From Rapana venosa (lineage: Eukaryota; Mollusca; Gastropoda; Neogastropoda; Muricidae): a DNA stretch of 64,000 nt. Below, piece after piece: positions 23,898 through 35,808 of this stretch. Each line of letters starts with the position of its first letter. Position 1 is the first letter of the stretch. Made by a program: the position numbers and the translations under genes. The notes under the pieces are model-generated. The model was given only the letters and a program-made list of their open reading frames with translations. It ran no database searches and had not been told where the DNA came from. The stretch spans positions 44,188,855-44,252,854 of the forward strand of contig CM054151.1 in the NCBI GenBank assembly GCA_028751875.1. The letters are read 5' to 3'.

Positions 23898-24329
23898 TCC
23901 TCTCGAAAGACTCCATTTTTCCCATCTTTAAAAGCAGCCATTTTCCCCGACATAGGGGATGATTCAAAACATGATTTGGTGGCTGCTTGGGTATTTTTTG
24001 GTGCTGTTCTTACCAGTATAAGGGCCCCTACTTTTTAAAAAAGGGCAGAATGTTTTAAAGAGTGCCAAAAAAGTTTGCATGCAATTGCCTGGAAGCCTTG
24101 GTTTACCTATCAAAAATTTTCTGGGAAAAGCCAGTACTGATTTTTTTTTTGTTTTTTTGGGATTTTTTTTGGGGGTTTTTTGGCTGCTCATTTCTTTCGA
24201 ATTTTCCCTTCACTGTTCCCTGCCGCCATTTTTTAAATTTCCCACCACAGCCCCCAGATTTGTTATGTCTCATCCCCCCAGGGGCAGAAATCCCTGGGAA
24301 CCCTCAAAAATCAGGGGTGCCGTGGGGCC
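23897..24329. other. No gene seen
   Basis: Homopolymer-rich, no recognisable motif. Confidence 0.45.
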
Positions 24330-24600
24330 ACCAGCCAAGGGGCCCTGCACTGCTGCTGGGTTACTTTGGGGGTTTTTGGTGCCTGTTTTAACTAACATAT
24401 CCGACAAAAAACTACTAAGCCCCCCACTAAGACAGAGCCAAATGAGAGTACCCACCAACCCCCCACAATGTTCCAATGACCATCCCCTGCAGAACTTCCC
24501 GCCCCAAAGGCTTTGGTTTGCACAAAAACACCCCGCACAAAATGTATAGGGGAAACAAAATGAGGTCACCCTGAGACCCAACAAATTGGGGCCCCAACGG
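24330..24600. repeat. Dispersed repeat C, copy 2
   Basis: Collinear words with 4250-4600: CTACTAAGCCCCCCACTAA, CCAATGACCATCCCC, CCCCAAAGGCTTTGG, AGGGGAAAC, CCTGAGACCCAACAAATTGGGG. Same orientation as copy 1. No coding content recognised. Confidence 0.65.
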
Positions 24601-24639
24601 GCAATTTTTTTAATTGCATATGATCTGATAAGGATGATG

Positions 24640-24795
24640 CAATGATGTGTTAATGTTATGGAAATTATTTTAAAATAATATATATTATATAAATAATAAA
24701 ATAAAATTAAAATTAAAAATAAAATATAAGCCCTGTCAAAACCATATATAATATAATTTAAAAATAATTTAAAATATTAATATGCTTTGAGGCTA
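24640..24795. repeat. AT-rich low-complexity tract
   Basis: TATAT, AATAAT and AAAATTAAA words make up almost all of the sequence. Confidence 0.8.
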
Positions 24796-25174
24796 CTTGA
24801 ACAGGCGTACTCTTGCTTAAAAATCATTTTAGTTAAACCCACAATGTTGCAGGGAAATTTGAGCAAACTTTTCCAAATTCTAAAGGGGGTAAACCCCACT
24901 GCTCCACCAGCCCCTTCAAACAAGCCCACAGACCTCATTTTCGGGGGGGGGGGTTAAATAGGCAAAAAGTTAAAAAAAAAAAAATTTGGGGTTACCCAGG
25001 GGATTTTGAAGGGATTTAAAAAATAAAAGGATAAAAGGGGATGGGATGGGAAAACGGAAAAAAAATTTAGAGAAAAATTTAGAAGGAAAAAAAATGGTAA
25101 AAAAAATTTAAAAAAGGGAAAAAAAGAAAATGGGGAAAAGAAAAGCCCAAAAATAAAAAAAAGTTTTTGGGGGC

Positions 25175-25208
<34 letters not shown>

Positions 25209-25704
25209 GGGGGGGAAGAGGGCTTTAAAAAGGGAATTTCAAGGGGGAAAAAAGGAAAAAAAAGTTAAAGGGGCATCAGTCTAAAGTTTCCTCTTCTTCC
25301 CCTCTCCTCTCCCCTCTCTTTTCCCTCTCTCTCTCTTCTTCTCCACCACACACCACCCCAAACAAAACCCCACCACACACAAAAAACCACACCCAAAAAA
25401 TTTGTTTTACTAGGCGTACAGACAAAAGTGTAAAACCCACCAAACAATTTCTATTCAAAGAACACAATATTAAAAGGACTAAATGGAACAAAATCATTTT
25501 ATAACAATTTTAAACAAATTTTTCCCCCCATGTAAAAAAAAACACAACACACACACACACCCAAAAACCCCAAAAAACACAAACAAAAATTTTTAATTTA
25601 AAAGTAAAAAACAATGCACACACACACACAAAACACAGTACAGCAACACACAAACACCCCCCCCCCCCCCCCCAAAACACACACACACTCCCCCCCATGA
25701 TTTT
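24796..25704. repeat. Low-complexity block: A/G runs, poly-G, CT and CA tracts
   Basis: No gene. Contains a poly-G run of about 30 (25178-25207), a CT-rich tract (25290-25345), a CA tract (25548-25562) and a C run of about 17 (25656-25674). Frames on the minus strand over these are artefacts. Confidence 0.8.
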
Positions 25705-27270
25705 TATCCCAAATCTTCTGGTTCCAATGGTTGGCTTGCTTTTTGCTGTTTGTTTTTTTTAAATGCTTTAAACTAAGCACACACGACACACACACACACA
25801 AGACATGCACGCAATCCGCTGCGCAATACATGCACGCAAGCATGCGACCTATCGAGGCCCAAGATTAATCTCATTTTGCCAGGAATCTCAATTCCAACAA
25901 AGTCTTTTTTACACATACCAATTTTGAATGCATGTGGTCCAGAAATAATGCAGGGTCCTCCTCAGTCACATCATTTGCTCATAAATTTTGGGTAACATAA
26001 CACCCATTTGTTCTTACCCTTTAAGAATATTTTTTAATCAAATAATGGTCAACTTATAGAATACAATACAAACAATATTCTCTCCAAATTTAAGGATTGG
26101 TCGTATCATTCAGAAGCTATGACATTTTTGTCATTTTTCTAACCCTTTACCATTCGCATTCTTACAGAAAACTCTCTGTAGTATCCGAAAATTTACGCAC
26201 TTTTTAAGAGAATAAGGTAGCCCTCAATACACAAAGTGCTGTACATTTTACCATTGTTCGCAGACAGTCATATTTTGGCCAAAGTATCAGATGAGTCATA
26301 CTTTGTTCTGCCACCCCCCTAGAATGTGTGTCCGACCTAAATGGAGTCGTGACTGCTGTCCCTTCTTCGACTCCAAATACAGATTAACATTGCAGTACAT
26401 CATGCTAGTTGAGTGTACAACTGGCCCTCTTAACGAACATTGCAAATAACTATGTGATTTTAAAAAAATAAGTGTTGTCCTCCTAATGTGTCTCCATCAG
26501 CATCCACCGCTTGGTAAGCCAATCCGAACATCACACTGTCACTAAATTACTGTCACACACGTGACATTTTCTGAGTGAAAGTATTCAAGACATATGAAAA
26601 CACGTTGAACTAATGCGCATATATACAATTATTACAAATAACATGCTCACGCCTACTATTTACAAAGACCACTAGTGTGTCCTTCAACCAAAAGCCCGAT
26701 TACAGGCTGTCATAAAAATTGCAGTAACACAGCCCAGTTCGCGCTATGTTGTTTGGCCTGTTTCGGAGGTGAAAATACTGATTAATTTGAAGAAATCTGG
26801 TTTTCGTCAGAATATTACCGTTCCTGACTCAGAAATCTCAAATCAGTAGAACCAGTAGAGAGAACCTGGGGCAAACGCTTGATCCCCCATGATCAATAAC
26901 TGACAGTAAGCCTAATTTCTCAGGTGTTGGGTTCTTTCTGCCAAATGATTCTAGATAAGCCTTTTCACGGCGATCTATAGCCTTGCATAATGTTAGTTTC
27001 ATCGCTACAATTTGAAAAAAAATTATTGGGCACTAACAAAACGAAAGTAATCGAACTTGGCATTCTGTGGAAGAGTTTGGGCCGCCCAGTCGGCAGCGTG
27101 AAGTCGTGCATGGAAATGTGTGTGTGGTTGTCCAGCACTTGTGCCAGCGCATGAGTCGTCGGCGATGAAGCCAACGAATGTTTCCTCTGCATCACTTTCC
27201 CAACTTCACTACCTTCGTTCCTATTTCTTCTCGTTCTTCGACTTCACTCCAACATCGGATTCAACATTTT
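25705..27270. repeat. Long dispersed repeat A, copy 2
   Basis: Collinear with 19800-21340 in the same orientation, offset about 5.9 kb. Examples are CATGTGGTCCAGAAATAATG at 25931, a TAACCCTTTACCATTCGCATT word at about 26140 and GCGCATATATACA at 26617. This copy carries more single-base indels, with a change every 10-20 bases. Sequence similarity stops close to 27270. Confidence 0.85.
26790..27270 (-). mobile_element. piggyBac-like transposase remnant, second copy
   Basis: It shows the same ordered landmarks as the copy at 20885-21340. The longest open stretch (26965-27195, minus) contains HDFTLPTGRPKL and a piece equal to FF---DETN. As in the first copy, the part that would hold the catalytic residues and the C-terminus is missing, so both copies come from one already shortened element or share a boundary. 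Confidence 0.6.
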
Positions 27271-27299
27271 ATTCTCTTTTGAACTGTCCACTTGAGCGC

Positions 27300-30200
27300 A
27301 CACAACGCCTACGCTGACTTTGCGCCTGCGATTGGTGTTCTAATCGTCTGTGAGTAGCGCGCTTGCTGAGGAGAGGACGCGCCGCCAGCGGGGAGGGCGC
27401 AGACTCCAGATAAGACTGTCAGTAGCTACATTTTGCGTCTGACTGAGTGTACCTGGATGCCTAGACGCCAGGTCACGGCGCGTCGTGTGTAACCTGTAGG
27501 TGATCATGTCAATCTTTATAGTCGGTATGCCAAGAAGGTGGCCGGTGCTATACCCGAGTGAGTATTGATCAGTCGCAGATGAATTGGCCTTTTCTTACAG
27601 CTCGTGGATTCTGGCTCGACAAGAGTTGCTGGACATAGCGGGTGTGAGTATAGGTTCTAGCGTCGGCAGTGGCCGTGGATAGCAGGCGGCTCTCATAAGC
27701 TTTTGGGGCGTGAGGGAGCGCTGACAGTGGCGGGACGCGTGCTATGCGATTGTGGTGTCTTCGATCACCACCTCTGCGGAAGTGGTGCGGGTCCCTGCGC
27801 GACGACGTTTGACTAGCGAGTGCGATGGGTGGTGCCCGCATGTTGTGTCAGACGTGTGTGATGCAATTGACTTGCGTCTGTATCTGCCTTATTTATATTC
27901 GCATTTTCTAGGGATGGTATAAATATTATGCCTGAGATGGCATGACGACGAATACACGGCGATGCTGCATGATATTGCGACGTGCGGTGGGTATTTTTTT
28001 GGAGAGAGGGATTTCTGTTGTGTGTCACTATAGAGAGTCTCGTGCGGTCGTGGGCGCTGAGTAGGCTGTCTTGGGCGGGTGTATCGCGGTGTCGTCGGAC
28101 GTCTTACTGGCGGCATGTGGTTATTGATTTTATAGCGAGCAATTTCTATGTGCTTTACTCGTCATGGCGGCGTTTTTCAATGATAGTCCTGCTGTATCTG
28201 ATATAAGAATTGCTCTAGTCTCGTCGTTCTCTTCCTTCTGGTAGTTTATTGGTGATGTAGGCTGGCGTCCTCGGCCGTCGACTGTGTTATTTATGTCTGG
28301 CTAAGAATAGTAAATGATGTGATTTTTCATGGTGTAGGTTGTCATATTTTGTGCTTTGGTGGATGTTTCTTATGTATGAGGTACTCTTGACGATGAAAAG
28401 AATTTATTCTCGGATCTAGTTTTAATGTATGAGGGGATTAAGACGTTGACTAGATTGTTTTGTCATGTTCTTTGTACAGGGAGTGATGGCGGTGTACGAT
28501 GGCGGAGAGATCTCAATAATTCGGCTATTGTGGTGTGGTGATGGGACGTCATGTGTGAGATGTCTGTAGTATCAGGGAGGTGTGGCTTCGGCTGGTTGCG
28601 GTGAATGTGTTTTAGACTATAGGTGAATGTAGGGGTATTTTGTTTGTTGTAGGGAGTTTTATAGTGGGTCTTGGGTTCTTCTGGGTCATGTAGTAGATTT
28701 TTTTAGTTTATGTGAGTGGATAGTTCGAGAGTCTATTGTAAGGTTGTATTGGAGGAGGAGCTGGTGTACTTCTATTAGGATCATGTGTGTTGCTGTTTGT
28801 TTTATTGTGATGTTATTCAATTATTTTAGATTATTGTTTACTTGAGGAGATTTGTTTGGTAACAGTGATTGTATCGTGTGAGATTGGTTGGGTCTTGATC
28901 ATTGGTATAAGTGGTAGGGGTGGGGGTGAGAGAGAGTAGAGTTATTTGGGATTGTCACAGGGAGATGATTTGAGTGATAGAGTGGTGGTAGATGTTAGGA
29001 GGGAGTTTTTAGCGTGTGTGTCAGCTTGTGAGGAGGAGTTTATGGCGGTGGTGGGTGGTAGGGCGGGGGGGGGTGGTGAGGTGTTGGTGTGGCAGATTTG
29101 GAGGGTGGACTGAGGTTATTTGGTTTATAAGGGACATATGTTTTGGTACGTGTGATTGGGGTGTTGTTGTAGTTAAGGAGGGTTTAGTGTTTGTTGAGTT
29201 GTGTGGTTATGACTGTGATGAGTTTGTGCTCTGAGAGGTTGTAGTTGGTGGGGAGGAAAGTTGCGGAGGTGTTGTTGAGGTGGGGTCAACATTGTGAGGG
29301 GTGTGATTGGGTGTGGAGGTTGTGTGGCAGGTAAGTGTTGTAGTAGGTGGGGAGATGGTTATGAGGATATGGTGACAACGTAGAGGGTGTGGTGTGAGTC
29401 TGGAGGTGGGACGTGTCTTTGGGGAGGCGGGATGACGGGTGGGGGACGTAATATACTCTGAGGTCGTCTAGATACTTGGGACAGTAGAAAGGAATCTGTT
29501 AGAGGTGATGTAGCGGTTAGGGACACAGAGTGATCTAGGAGGCGGGGAGAGGGGAGTATAAGCGTAAATAGATGCACGTTGCATGGTCAGAGTGAATTTT
29601 GGTAGACGGTGGGTTGGGGGGGGGGGGGTGGCAAGGTTAGGGGGGGGTTGGGGTTATGTGATGGATGGTGGACTGGGGTGGGTGGTGACATGTGTTTGAC
29701 GGGGATGGGTGGGTGTGTGTATGTGGAGTGTTGGATCTTGGTGATATAGGGGTCATTTTGATTATGAGGGTTGGATGTTGTTGGAGGGGATAGGGGTGGT
29801 GGAAGTACAATGTGTATGGTAGTACAACTTGGGTATATGAAAGTGGATATGAGATGGTGGTGTTGTGATATGAGGATGGGGGAGTTGAGTTGTTTGTTAA
29901 AGTGGTAGGCAGGGGGGGTGGGGATTATACTTTGGGTTAGAGGTGGCACGGTGTAGAGTCGTGTTCGATCTCGTTGGGGACGAGTAATGATCGGGGCAAG
30001 GTGGCTTGTGTGAGGTGTGGTGTGGGTGTGTAGGGTTTGGGTATGGTTGTTCGGTGAACGTTGGAGGGGAAAAGGGGTTGTGGTTGGGGGGGTGGGGTTG
30101 GTATGGGGGAGGAGAATTGAGTATTATCATATAATATGGGGTAGTTGTTGGGCGTGGTGGCGTAGTTGTGGTTGTGGAGTATTGTGCGGGTGTAGTGAGG

Positions 30201-31450
30201 TGTTGGTGGTGTGGGTGTTGGCTGGGATGGTGGGGGAGTAAAATGTCTGGGTCAGGTGATGTAGAGAGGGGGATATGGAAGGTGTGAGTGTTTGTGTGGG
30301 AGGAATTTGTTTATAATGTAGGGATGGGTGGGGATCTGTGTGGGTTGGGGGTAGGTGGGTTGGTATGAAGAAGGGGTTATTGATGGGGATGTATTGGGTT
30401 GGGGAGTCTTTGGGGTTGTTTAACTGTAGAGTAGGTTGTGTGTGTGGGGTGGTCGGGTTGAGTGTTGTATGCGTGAAGGTGGACTGGGAGTAGGAAGGGT
30501 GTTTATGTTGTATGTTATGTTGGGTAGTGAAGTTGGTTGGAGTGGGACAGTTGGGTGTAGGGTGGTGGTGTAGAGATGTATAGTAGTTGTTCTGGGGGGT
30601 GTGGAGGGTCAAGATGAATGGGTGTTGTGGTGGTGTAGGTTTGTTGGTGGAGAGGTGTGATAGGGATGGTGTAGGGAGTTTTGTGAATTGGTGTGGGTGT
30701 GGGTAGAGTTGGTGCATAAGTTCATGTATATGGATGGGTGGGGATTAAGTAATGATGGTTGGGTTATGTGGTGGGCTGTTTGGGTTGTGGTGTTTTTGTG
30801 GAAGGATTGTGTGTGTGGTTGTGTGGTGTGCATGGTTTGGGAGAGGGGTGTGTTTAGAAATGTGTTTTAGGGTTTATTTGCGGTACAGTGGGGTTGTGAG
30901 AGACAATATGATGGTTAGAGTTTGTTCATTATGATGGTGATACAGGGGAGTATGTGAGTTGATTGGAGATTTCTAGTATGTTTTGTTGATGAGAGGTTTG
31001 AGGCTTGTTTTGGTATTGATTGGGGGTGGTTGAGTTGGATGTGACTTTGGTTTAAATGCTCGTAGGATGGGTAGTAGGGCTTGTGAGGTAGAGGGTTGCG
31101 TGGGGTAGGGTGGCCGTGGGGGTGGGTGGTGTATGTCTACGCGTTGCTCGGTGCAGGTGGTTATAGGTGTAGTACAATCGAGGAGAGGTGCTGTCTGGGG
31201 CTGGGGTGCGGTGGGGGAGGCGGTGGTCGCCGTGCACGGGTTATAGCGACGGTGAGTGAGGTGGCTCTAGAGATACTTCTCGTACGTTTGTGTATGGTAG
31301 GATGTTGAGTGGAGGTGTGGTGTGGTTGTTGTGCGTGGGGAGCCGCGCTGCAGTAGACGTGGTAGTGTGCGATTATCTTTGGTTAGTCGTAAGAGCTACG
31401 AGGTGGTTGAGTGCTATCTAGTGCGTGGCGGAGACTTGTGGTGGGTTAAG
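27300..31450. other. C-poor, GT-rich sequence without genes
   Basis: From about 27300 the base composition changes abruptly. Long homopolymers vanish and no repeat family can be recognised. Past about 28200 the plus strand becomes poor in C and rich in G and T, with GGTGTGG-type words to about 31000. Short C-containing islands persist near 31080-31440. Threonine/proline/histidine-rich frames on the minus strand (for example 30127-30717) reflect the composition and not a gene. Either a degenerate GT satellite or a poor-quality read segment would explain it. Confidence 0.6.
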
Positions 31451-32816
31451 AGGATGTATTGATTCAGAGGTTGAGGTAGGTGATAATAGGGGTATGGGGG
31501 GATAGGGAGGAGGATGGGTATGGGGGGGTGTGATAGGTTGTGGGGGGGGTGGATGGTGTGTGATGGGGGGTAGAGGGTGGTGAGGTGGAGAAGTAGTGGG
31601 GAGGGGGGAGAGTGGATGGGTGTGGTAGGTTGTGGTTGAGTGTGGTGGGATGAGTGTTGTGAGTGATGTGGGGGAGGGAGAGTTGTGGGGGAGGTAGGTG
31701 GAGGTGTGGTGGTGTTAGGTAGTTGGGTGTAGAGGTAGGAGATGTGGTGAGAGTGGATAGGGGTGAGAGAGGTAGTGGGTAGGAGGAGGAGAGGAAGAAA
31801 GGGGGAGAGGAAAGTGAGTGAAGTGGAGGAGGAGGAGAGGAGATGTGTGTGGAGGAGGAAGTTAGATGGGGTGTGGAGGTAGGAGGAAGGAGGAAGAAGG
31901 TGAGGTGGAGTGTGAGAGGAAGAGGGGAGAAAGAGTGAGAGTTTGAGGAGGAGAGTGGATGTGGGGTGAGGTATAGAGGAGGGATTGAGTAAGGGGTGAG
32001 GAGAGGTAGAGGTTAAGAGAGGAGGAGAGAAGAGGGGAAGGTGGAAGATGGTGGTGAGGAGAGGAAGGGGAGGAGAAGGGAAGGTGGATTGGAGGAAAGT
32101 GGAGGAGAAGGAGGAAGGTGGTAAGGAGGTAGATGGAAGGAGAAAGGTGGAGAGGAGGATGAGAGAAAGAGGTGATAGAAGGTGAGGGGGATGAGGAGGA
32201 GGAGGTGAGGAGGAAATGGGTGGGAGGAGATGAGGAGATGATGATGTGAGGTGGATGAGGTGGTAAGAGTGAGAGGAGGAGGAAGAGAGGAAGAGTGGTG
32301 GAGAGGAGGAAGAGGAAGAGGTGGAATAGGAGGAGGTGGAGAGGAGGAAGAGGTGGAGAGGAGAAGAGGTGAGGAGAAAGGGGATGGAGGAGAGAGTTGA
32401 AAGTGTAGGAGGAAGAGGGAGGAGAGGTAGAGAGGATAAAGGGGAGAGGAGAGGAGGGATGGAAGATGATGAGAGTAGGAGGAAGAGGGGGAGAGAGAGA
32501 AGAAGAGGTGGAGAGTGAGGGAGGAGATGGAAGAGGGGTGAGGAGGAGAGGAGGAGGAGGTGTGAGGAAGAGGTGGTGTAGGAGGAGAGAAGAGTGGAAT
32601 GAGGAGAGAGAGAATAGGGGGAGAGGAGGTGAGGAAAGTGGAGAGGAGGAGGTAAGGAGAAGAGGTGGTGAGGAAGGTAGGGGAGTCAGAGGAGGAAGGT
32701 GGAGGTGGAGTGGAGGAGGGGATGGAGGGATATGGAGTGGAGGAAAGGGTGAAGGAGGAGGTGGAGAGAGGAGAGGGAGAGAGAGCAGGGGAAAGGAGGT
32801 GGAGGGGGAGAGGAGT
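31451..32816. repeat. GGA-rich polypurine tract
   Basis: The plus strand is almost all G and A in GGA, GAGG and GTGGA words, with T limited mostly to GTGG and very little C. The glutamate/arginine/glycine-rich frames here are artefacts. The tract ends exactly where a SINE tail begins (32817). Confidence 0.85.
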
Positions 32817-33140
32817 TAGTTTTATTCTTTATTGAAGGATAATTGAATAAACTCTCAGACCCTTTTGATATATAGTCCCCGTGTGTATGGCATGTTGTCA
32901 TTTTGTTATCACATTCCCACTGCCACACAATTGCTCTCGTTGGTTCCGTTAAAGTGGAACAGGTTTAAACATGTTTCGCAAAATGTTCTGCCTGTGTTTT
33001 CGTAACGCGAGACCTCGTGTTTGAGTCTTATCCATAAAGAAGGATTGGGGGGGGAGTGGAGTGGCACTGATTAACTCCAGAGGAAAAATTTTCTTTGAAT
33101 GAGATTCTTCATTCTATTCATCAAGCAGCCCCATTTCCGG
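32817..33140 (-). mobile_element. tRNA-derived SINE, minus, in purine-rich tract
   Basis: On the plus strand the tail comes first (TTAGTTTTATTCTTTATTG, then AAGGATAATTGAATAAACTC), then CCCCGTGTGTATGGCATG, ATTCCCACTGCCACACAATTG, GTGGAACAGGTTTAAACATG, GAGACCTCGTGTTTGAGTC, GATTAACTCCAGAGG, and AATGAGATTC (a shortened inverted B box). The head remnant CATCAAGCAGCCCC ends near 33132. Both flanks are purine-rich. Confidence 0.8.
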
Positions 33141-33867
33141 GGATTGGAGGAGGAGGAGAGAGGAGGTAGGAGATGGAGGGAGGGGGAGGAAGAGGAGAGA
33201 GAGGAGGCGCAAGGAAGAGTTGAGAAGGAGGAGAGTGGAGACAAAAAACAAGACGACTCGTAAACAAAACAACGAGAGTTGAAAAGAATAAGATAGCGAG
33301 GACACAAAGAAGACAACAAGAATGTTGAGGAGAAAAGATGACGACAGAGGAGAAGTTGGCACACTGATGAAGTAGAAGAACGCCCCAGAACGGAGGAGGA
33401 AGACAAGAAGATGTCTAAAGCTAAGAAGAAGTAGGAAGACAAAAACAACAAGAAGATGATAAGAAACTACAAATGGAAAAACTGCAGAGTAGAGAAAAAA
33501 ATAGCGGATTGCAAAAAGATGAAAATGTTGAAGACAAGAAATAAACAGATCACGGACAATGAATACAAGATTACAAAGAAAAAAAACAAGGTACAGAGAA
33601 TAAAAACATACCGAAAACAAAGAACAGCAGCAGAAGACTTAAGAAAAACAAAAAACAAAGCGTAAAAACGAGGAGACGGTGAAGACTACAATTGATGAAA
33701 TGACAAAGAAAGAGGAAGAACTGTGGAGATGGAGGATAAAAGGAAGGAGAGGACTTGGTGGAGGAGTGGTGAGAGGGAGAGATGAGGGGGGAAAAAAAGG
33801 GAGGAGGGAGAGAGGGGAGAAGAGGAGAGGATGGTGGAGAGAAGGAGGAGAGGAGGAGTGGAGAGAA
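33141..33867. repeat. Purine-rich spacer between SINEs
   Basis: GGA-rich at both ends (33145-33240 and 33720-33867) with A-rich AAGAAGA-type sequence between. No gene; serine/phenylalanine-rich minus-strand frames are artefacts. Confidence 0.75.
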
Positions 33868-34125
33868 GGTTTTTAAAAATTCTTTTGTATCGAGGATACG
33901 TGAATAAGCATTTCTGTGCATTTTTTACATCCAGTCCCCGTGTTATACCTTTTTTGTAAACTCTGTCATCTGTTCCCACCGACAGCAAAGGCCTACTCTT
34001 ACAAAAGCGGAACAGGTTTTAAAACGTGTGCACAAGATGTTCTGCGTCCGTTCGTACACGAGACCTTGGTTTATAGTCTCATCCGCGGACTTTTGGGAGA
34101 GTGGAGTCTGTACTGATGTGGATGA
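33868..34125 (-). mobile_element. tRNA-derived SINE, minus, head-truncated
   Basis: Tail (TTCTTTTGTATCGAGGATAC, then GTGAATAAGCATT), then CATCCAGTCCCCGTGTTATA, CATCTGTTCCCACCGACAGC, GGCCTACTCTTAC, GCGGAACAGGTTTTAAAACG, GAGACCTTGGTTTATAGTCTC and GGACTTTTGGGAGAGTGGAG. It stops at CTGATGTGGATG. The tRNA-like head with the A and B boxes is missing and replaced by purine-rich sequence. Confidence 0.8.
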
Positions 34126-34307
34126 AAGTGGAGGACGAGGAGGGGAAAGAGGAGGGAGAAGGGGAGGAGGGGGAGAGTATAGAGGGTGGAGGAGGAGAGG
34201 AGAAGGAGGAGGAAGAGGTGGAGAGGAGGAGGAGGGGGAATGAGGAGGAGAGAAAGGTTTGGAGGGGAGGAGGAGGAGGAGAGAAGGAAGAGGAGGCGGA
34301 GAGGAGT
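34126..34307. repeat. GGA-rich purine tract
   Basis: Entirely purine-rich GGAGG/GAGGA words between two SINE copies. Confidence 0.85.
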
Positions 34308-34645
34308 TTAGTTTATTCTTTTATTCGAGGATAATTGAATAAGCACTCAGCCGCTTTTTGACATCTGTCCCCGTTTGTATGCAGTTTTGTCAGTTTTGTC
34401 ATCCATTCCCACGGCACACAATTGCCCACTCTTCCATAAAGCGGAAAGTGGTTTTAACATGTGCGCAAAATGTTCTGAGTGTGTTTCGCGCACGTGACCT
34501 CGGTTTAAGTTTTCCGGGGGATTTTTTGGGGAAGTGGAGTCGGAAAACTGATGTTAACCCCAGAGGAAATTTTCTCTTAAAGAGATTCGAACCCGGATCG
34601 CAAATCACGGCGAAATGTGCATCAATCTAACCACCAAGCTACCCC
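34308..34645 (-). mobile_element. tRNA-derived SINE, minus, best-preserved copy
   Basis: Best copy of the family. On the plus strand are the tail (TTTATTCTTTTATTCGAGG, ATAATTGAATAAGCACTCAG), the body, an inverted B box (GATTCGAACCCG, 34584-34595) and an inverted A box (CCACCAAGCTA, 34631-34641). Read on the minus strand this gives TAGCTTGGTGG followed about 36 bases later by CGGGTTCGAATC, both close to the pol III consensus. The head is tRNA-like but the parent tRNA was not identified. The 3' tail ends with ATTATCC-type sequence and T-rich genomic flank. Confidence 0.85.
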
Positions 34646-35338
34646 TTTTTCCGGAAGATGGGGAGGAGGGGGGGGAGGGGGGGAGGGGTGGGAGGAGGAG
34701 GGGGGGGAAACGGGGGAGGGAGAAGGGGGGGTGGGGAGGAGGAGAGGAGGAAGAGGAGAGGGGAGGGGAGGGGGAGGGAGGAAAAATTGCAACGGTACGA
34801 CGCCGAAGGAAAAAGGGAAAAAAAGAAAAAAGAGAAAAAAAAAAAAAGAAGAACAAACAAAAACCCATACCAAAGAACCAACAAAAAAAAAAAGAACAAG
34901 GAAATCAAAAAGGGGAAAATGAAGTCAAAGATACCATGAACAAAACAAAAAAGCCAAAAGCAAGCAAGGAAGAAAAAAAGCAAAGAAAAGACGAACAGAC
35001 AAAAAAAACCCAAAAGGAAGTGAGAAAAAAGATAACCCAAGGGAGGAGGGGACAGCGACAACGGGTCTGAAAATGAAAAGAAAAGATAAAATATACACGG
35101 CGAAGAAACCCTCAAGAAGACGGGAAAAAAATAAAATCAGGACAAATCAGAATGAGAAAAGAAAAAAGGGGAACGAGGAAAAAAAAAAAAACGAAACTCA
35201 ACGACAACAAACGGAGAAGATGGAATCTAAAAAGGGGGAAAAGGGGGGAAAGGAGAAAATTAAAAAAAGAAAGAGGGGAAAAAAAGAAAAAGTTGGGAAA
35301 CCGAAAAAAAAGGGCAGGGGAAAAGGATGACCCCACTT
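34646..35338. repeat. Polypurine tract, G-rich then A-rich
   Basis: GGGGGAGG-type words to about 34790, then A-rich sequence with AAAGAAAAAA words. No gene; Lys/Glu-rich or Phe/Ser-rich frames reflect composition. Confidence 0.8.
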
Positions 35339-35341
35339 TAC

Positions 35342-35750
35342 CGACTCTCTCTCTCTCTCTCTTCTCTCTCTCTTCTCTCTCTCTTCTCTCTATCTCCTTT
35401 TTCTCCCTCTCTCTCTCTCTCTCTTCTCCCCCTCTCTTTCTCTCCCCCCCTCTCTCTGCTGTCTCTCTTTCTCTTCTTTTCCTCTCCCCCCTCCTCTCCC
35501 CTCTCTCTCTCCTCTCTCTCTCTTTTCTCTCTCTCTTTTCTCTCTGGCGTTCTTTCCCCCCTGCCTCCTCTTTCTTTCTCTTTTTTCCCTTTTTTTCCTC
35601 GTCTGGGCCCCCCCTCTCTCTCTCTTTTTTTTCCTTCATCCTTTTTTACCTCCCCTTCCTCTCACTCTCCTATTTTTTTCAACACTTTCCTCTCTTTTTT
35701 ATGTCTCTCTCTCATCTCTCTCTCTCTCCTCTCCTCTCTCTCTCTCTCTC

Positions 35751-35790
<40 letters not shown>

Positions 35791-35808
35791 CCCTCTTTCT
35801 TTCCCGTT
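35342..35808. repeat. (CT)n polypyrimidine tract
   Basis: CTCTCTC repeats with TTTTCC interruptions; almost no purines on the plus strand. The Ser/Leu-rich plus-strand frames over 35152-35967 are artefacts. Confidence 0.9.

Noticed and set aside
27569..28206. Arg/His/Thr-rich frames that might be host exons
   Set aside because: They lie in the sequence of doubtful quality after 27300, overlap on both strands and show no domain or splice pattern.
34584..34641. Possible tRNA gene on the minus strand
   Set aside because: A and B boxes are good, but the sequence continues into a body and tail shared by many copies. This is a tRNA-derived SINE; a full cloverleaf with acceptor pairing was not seen.
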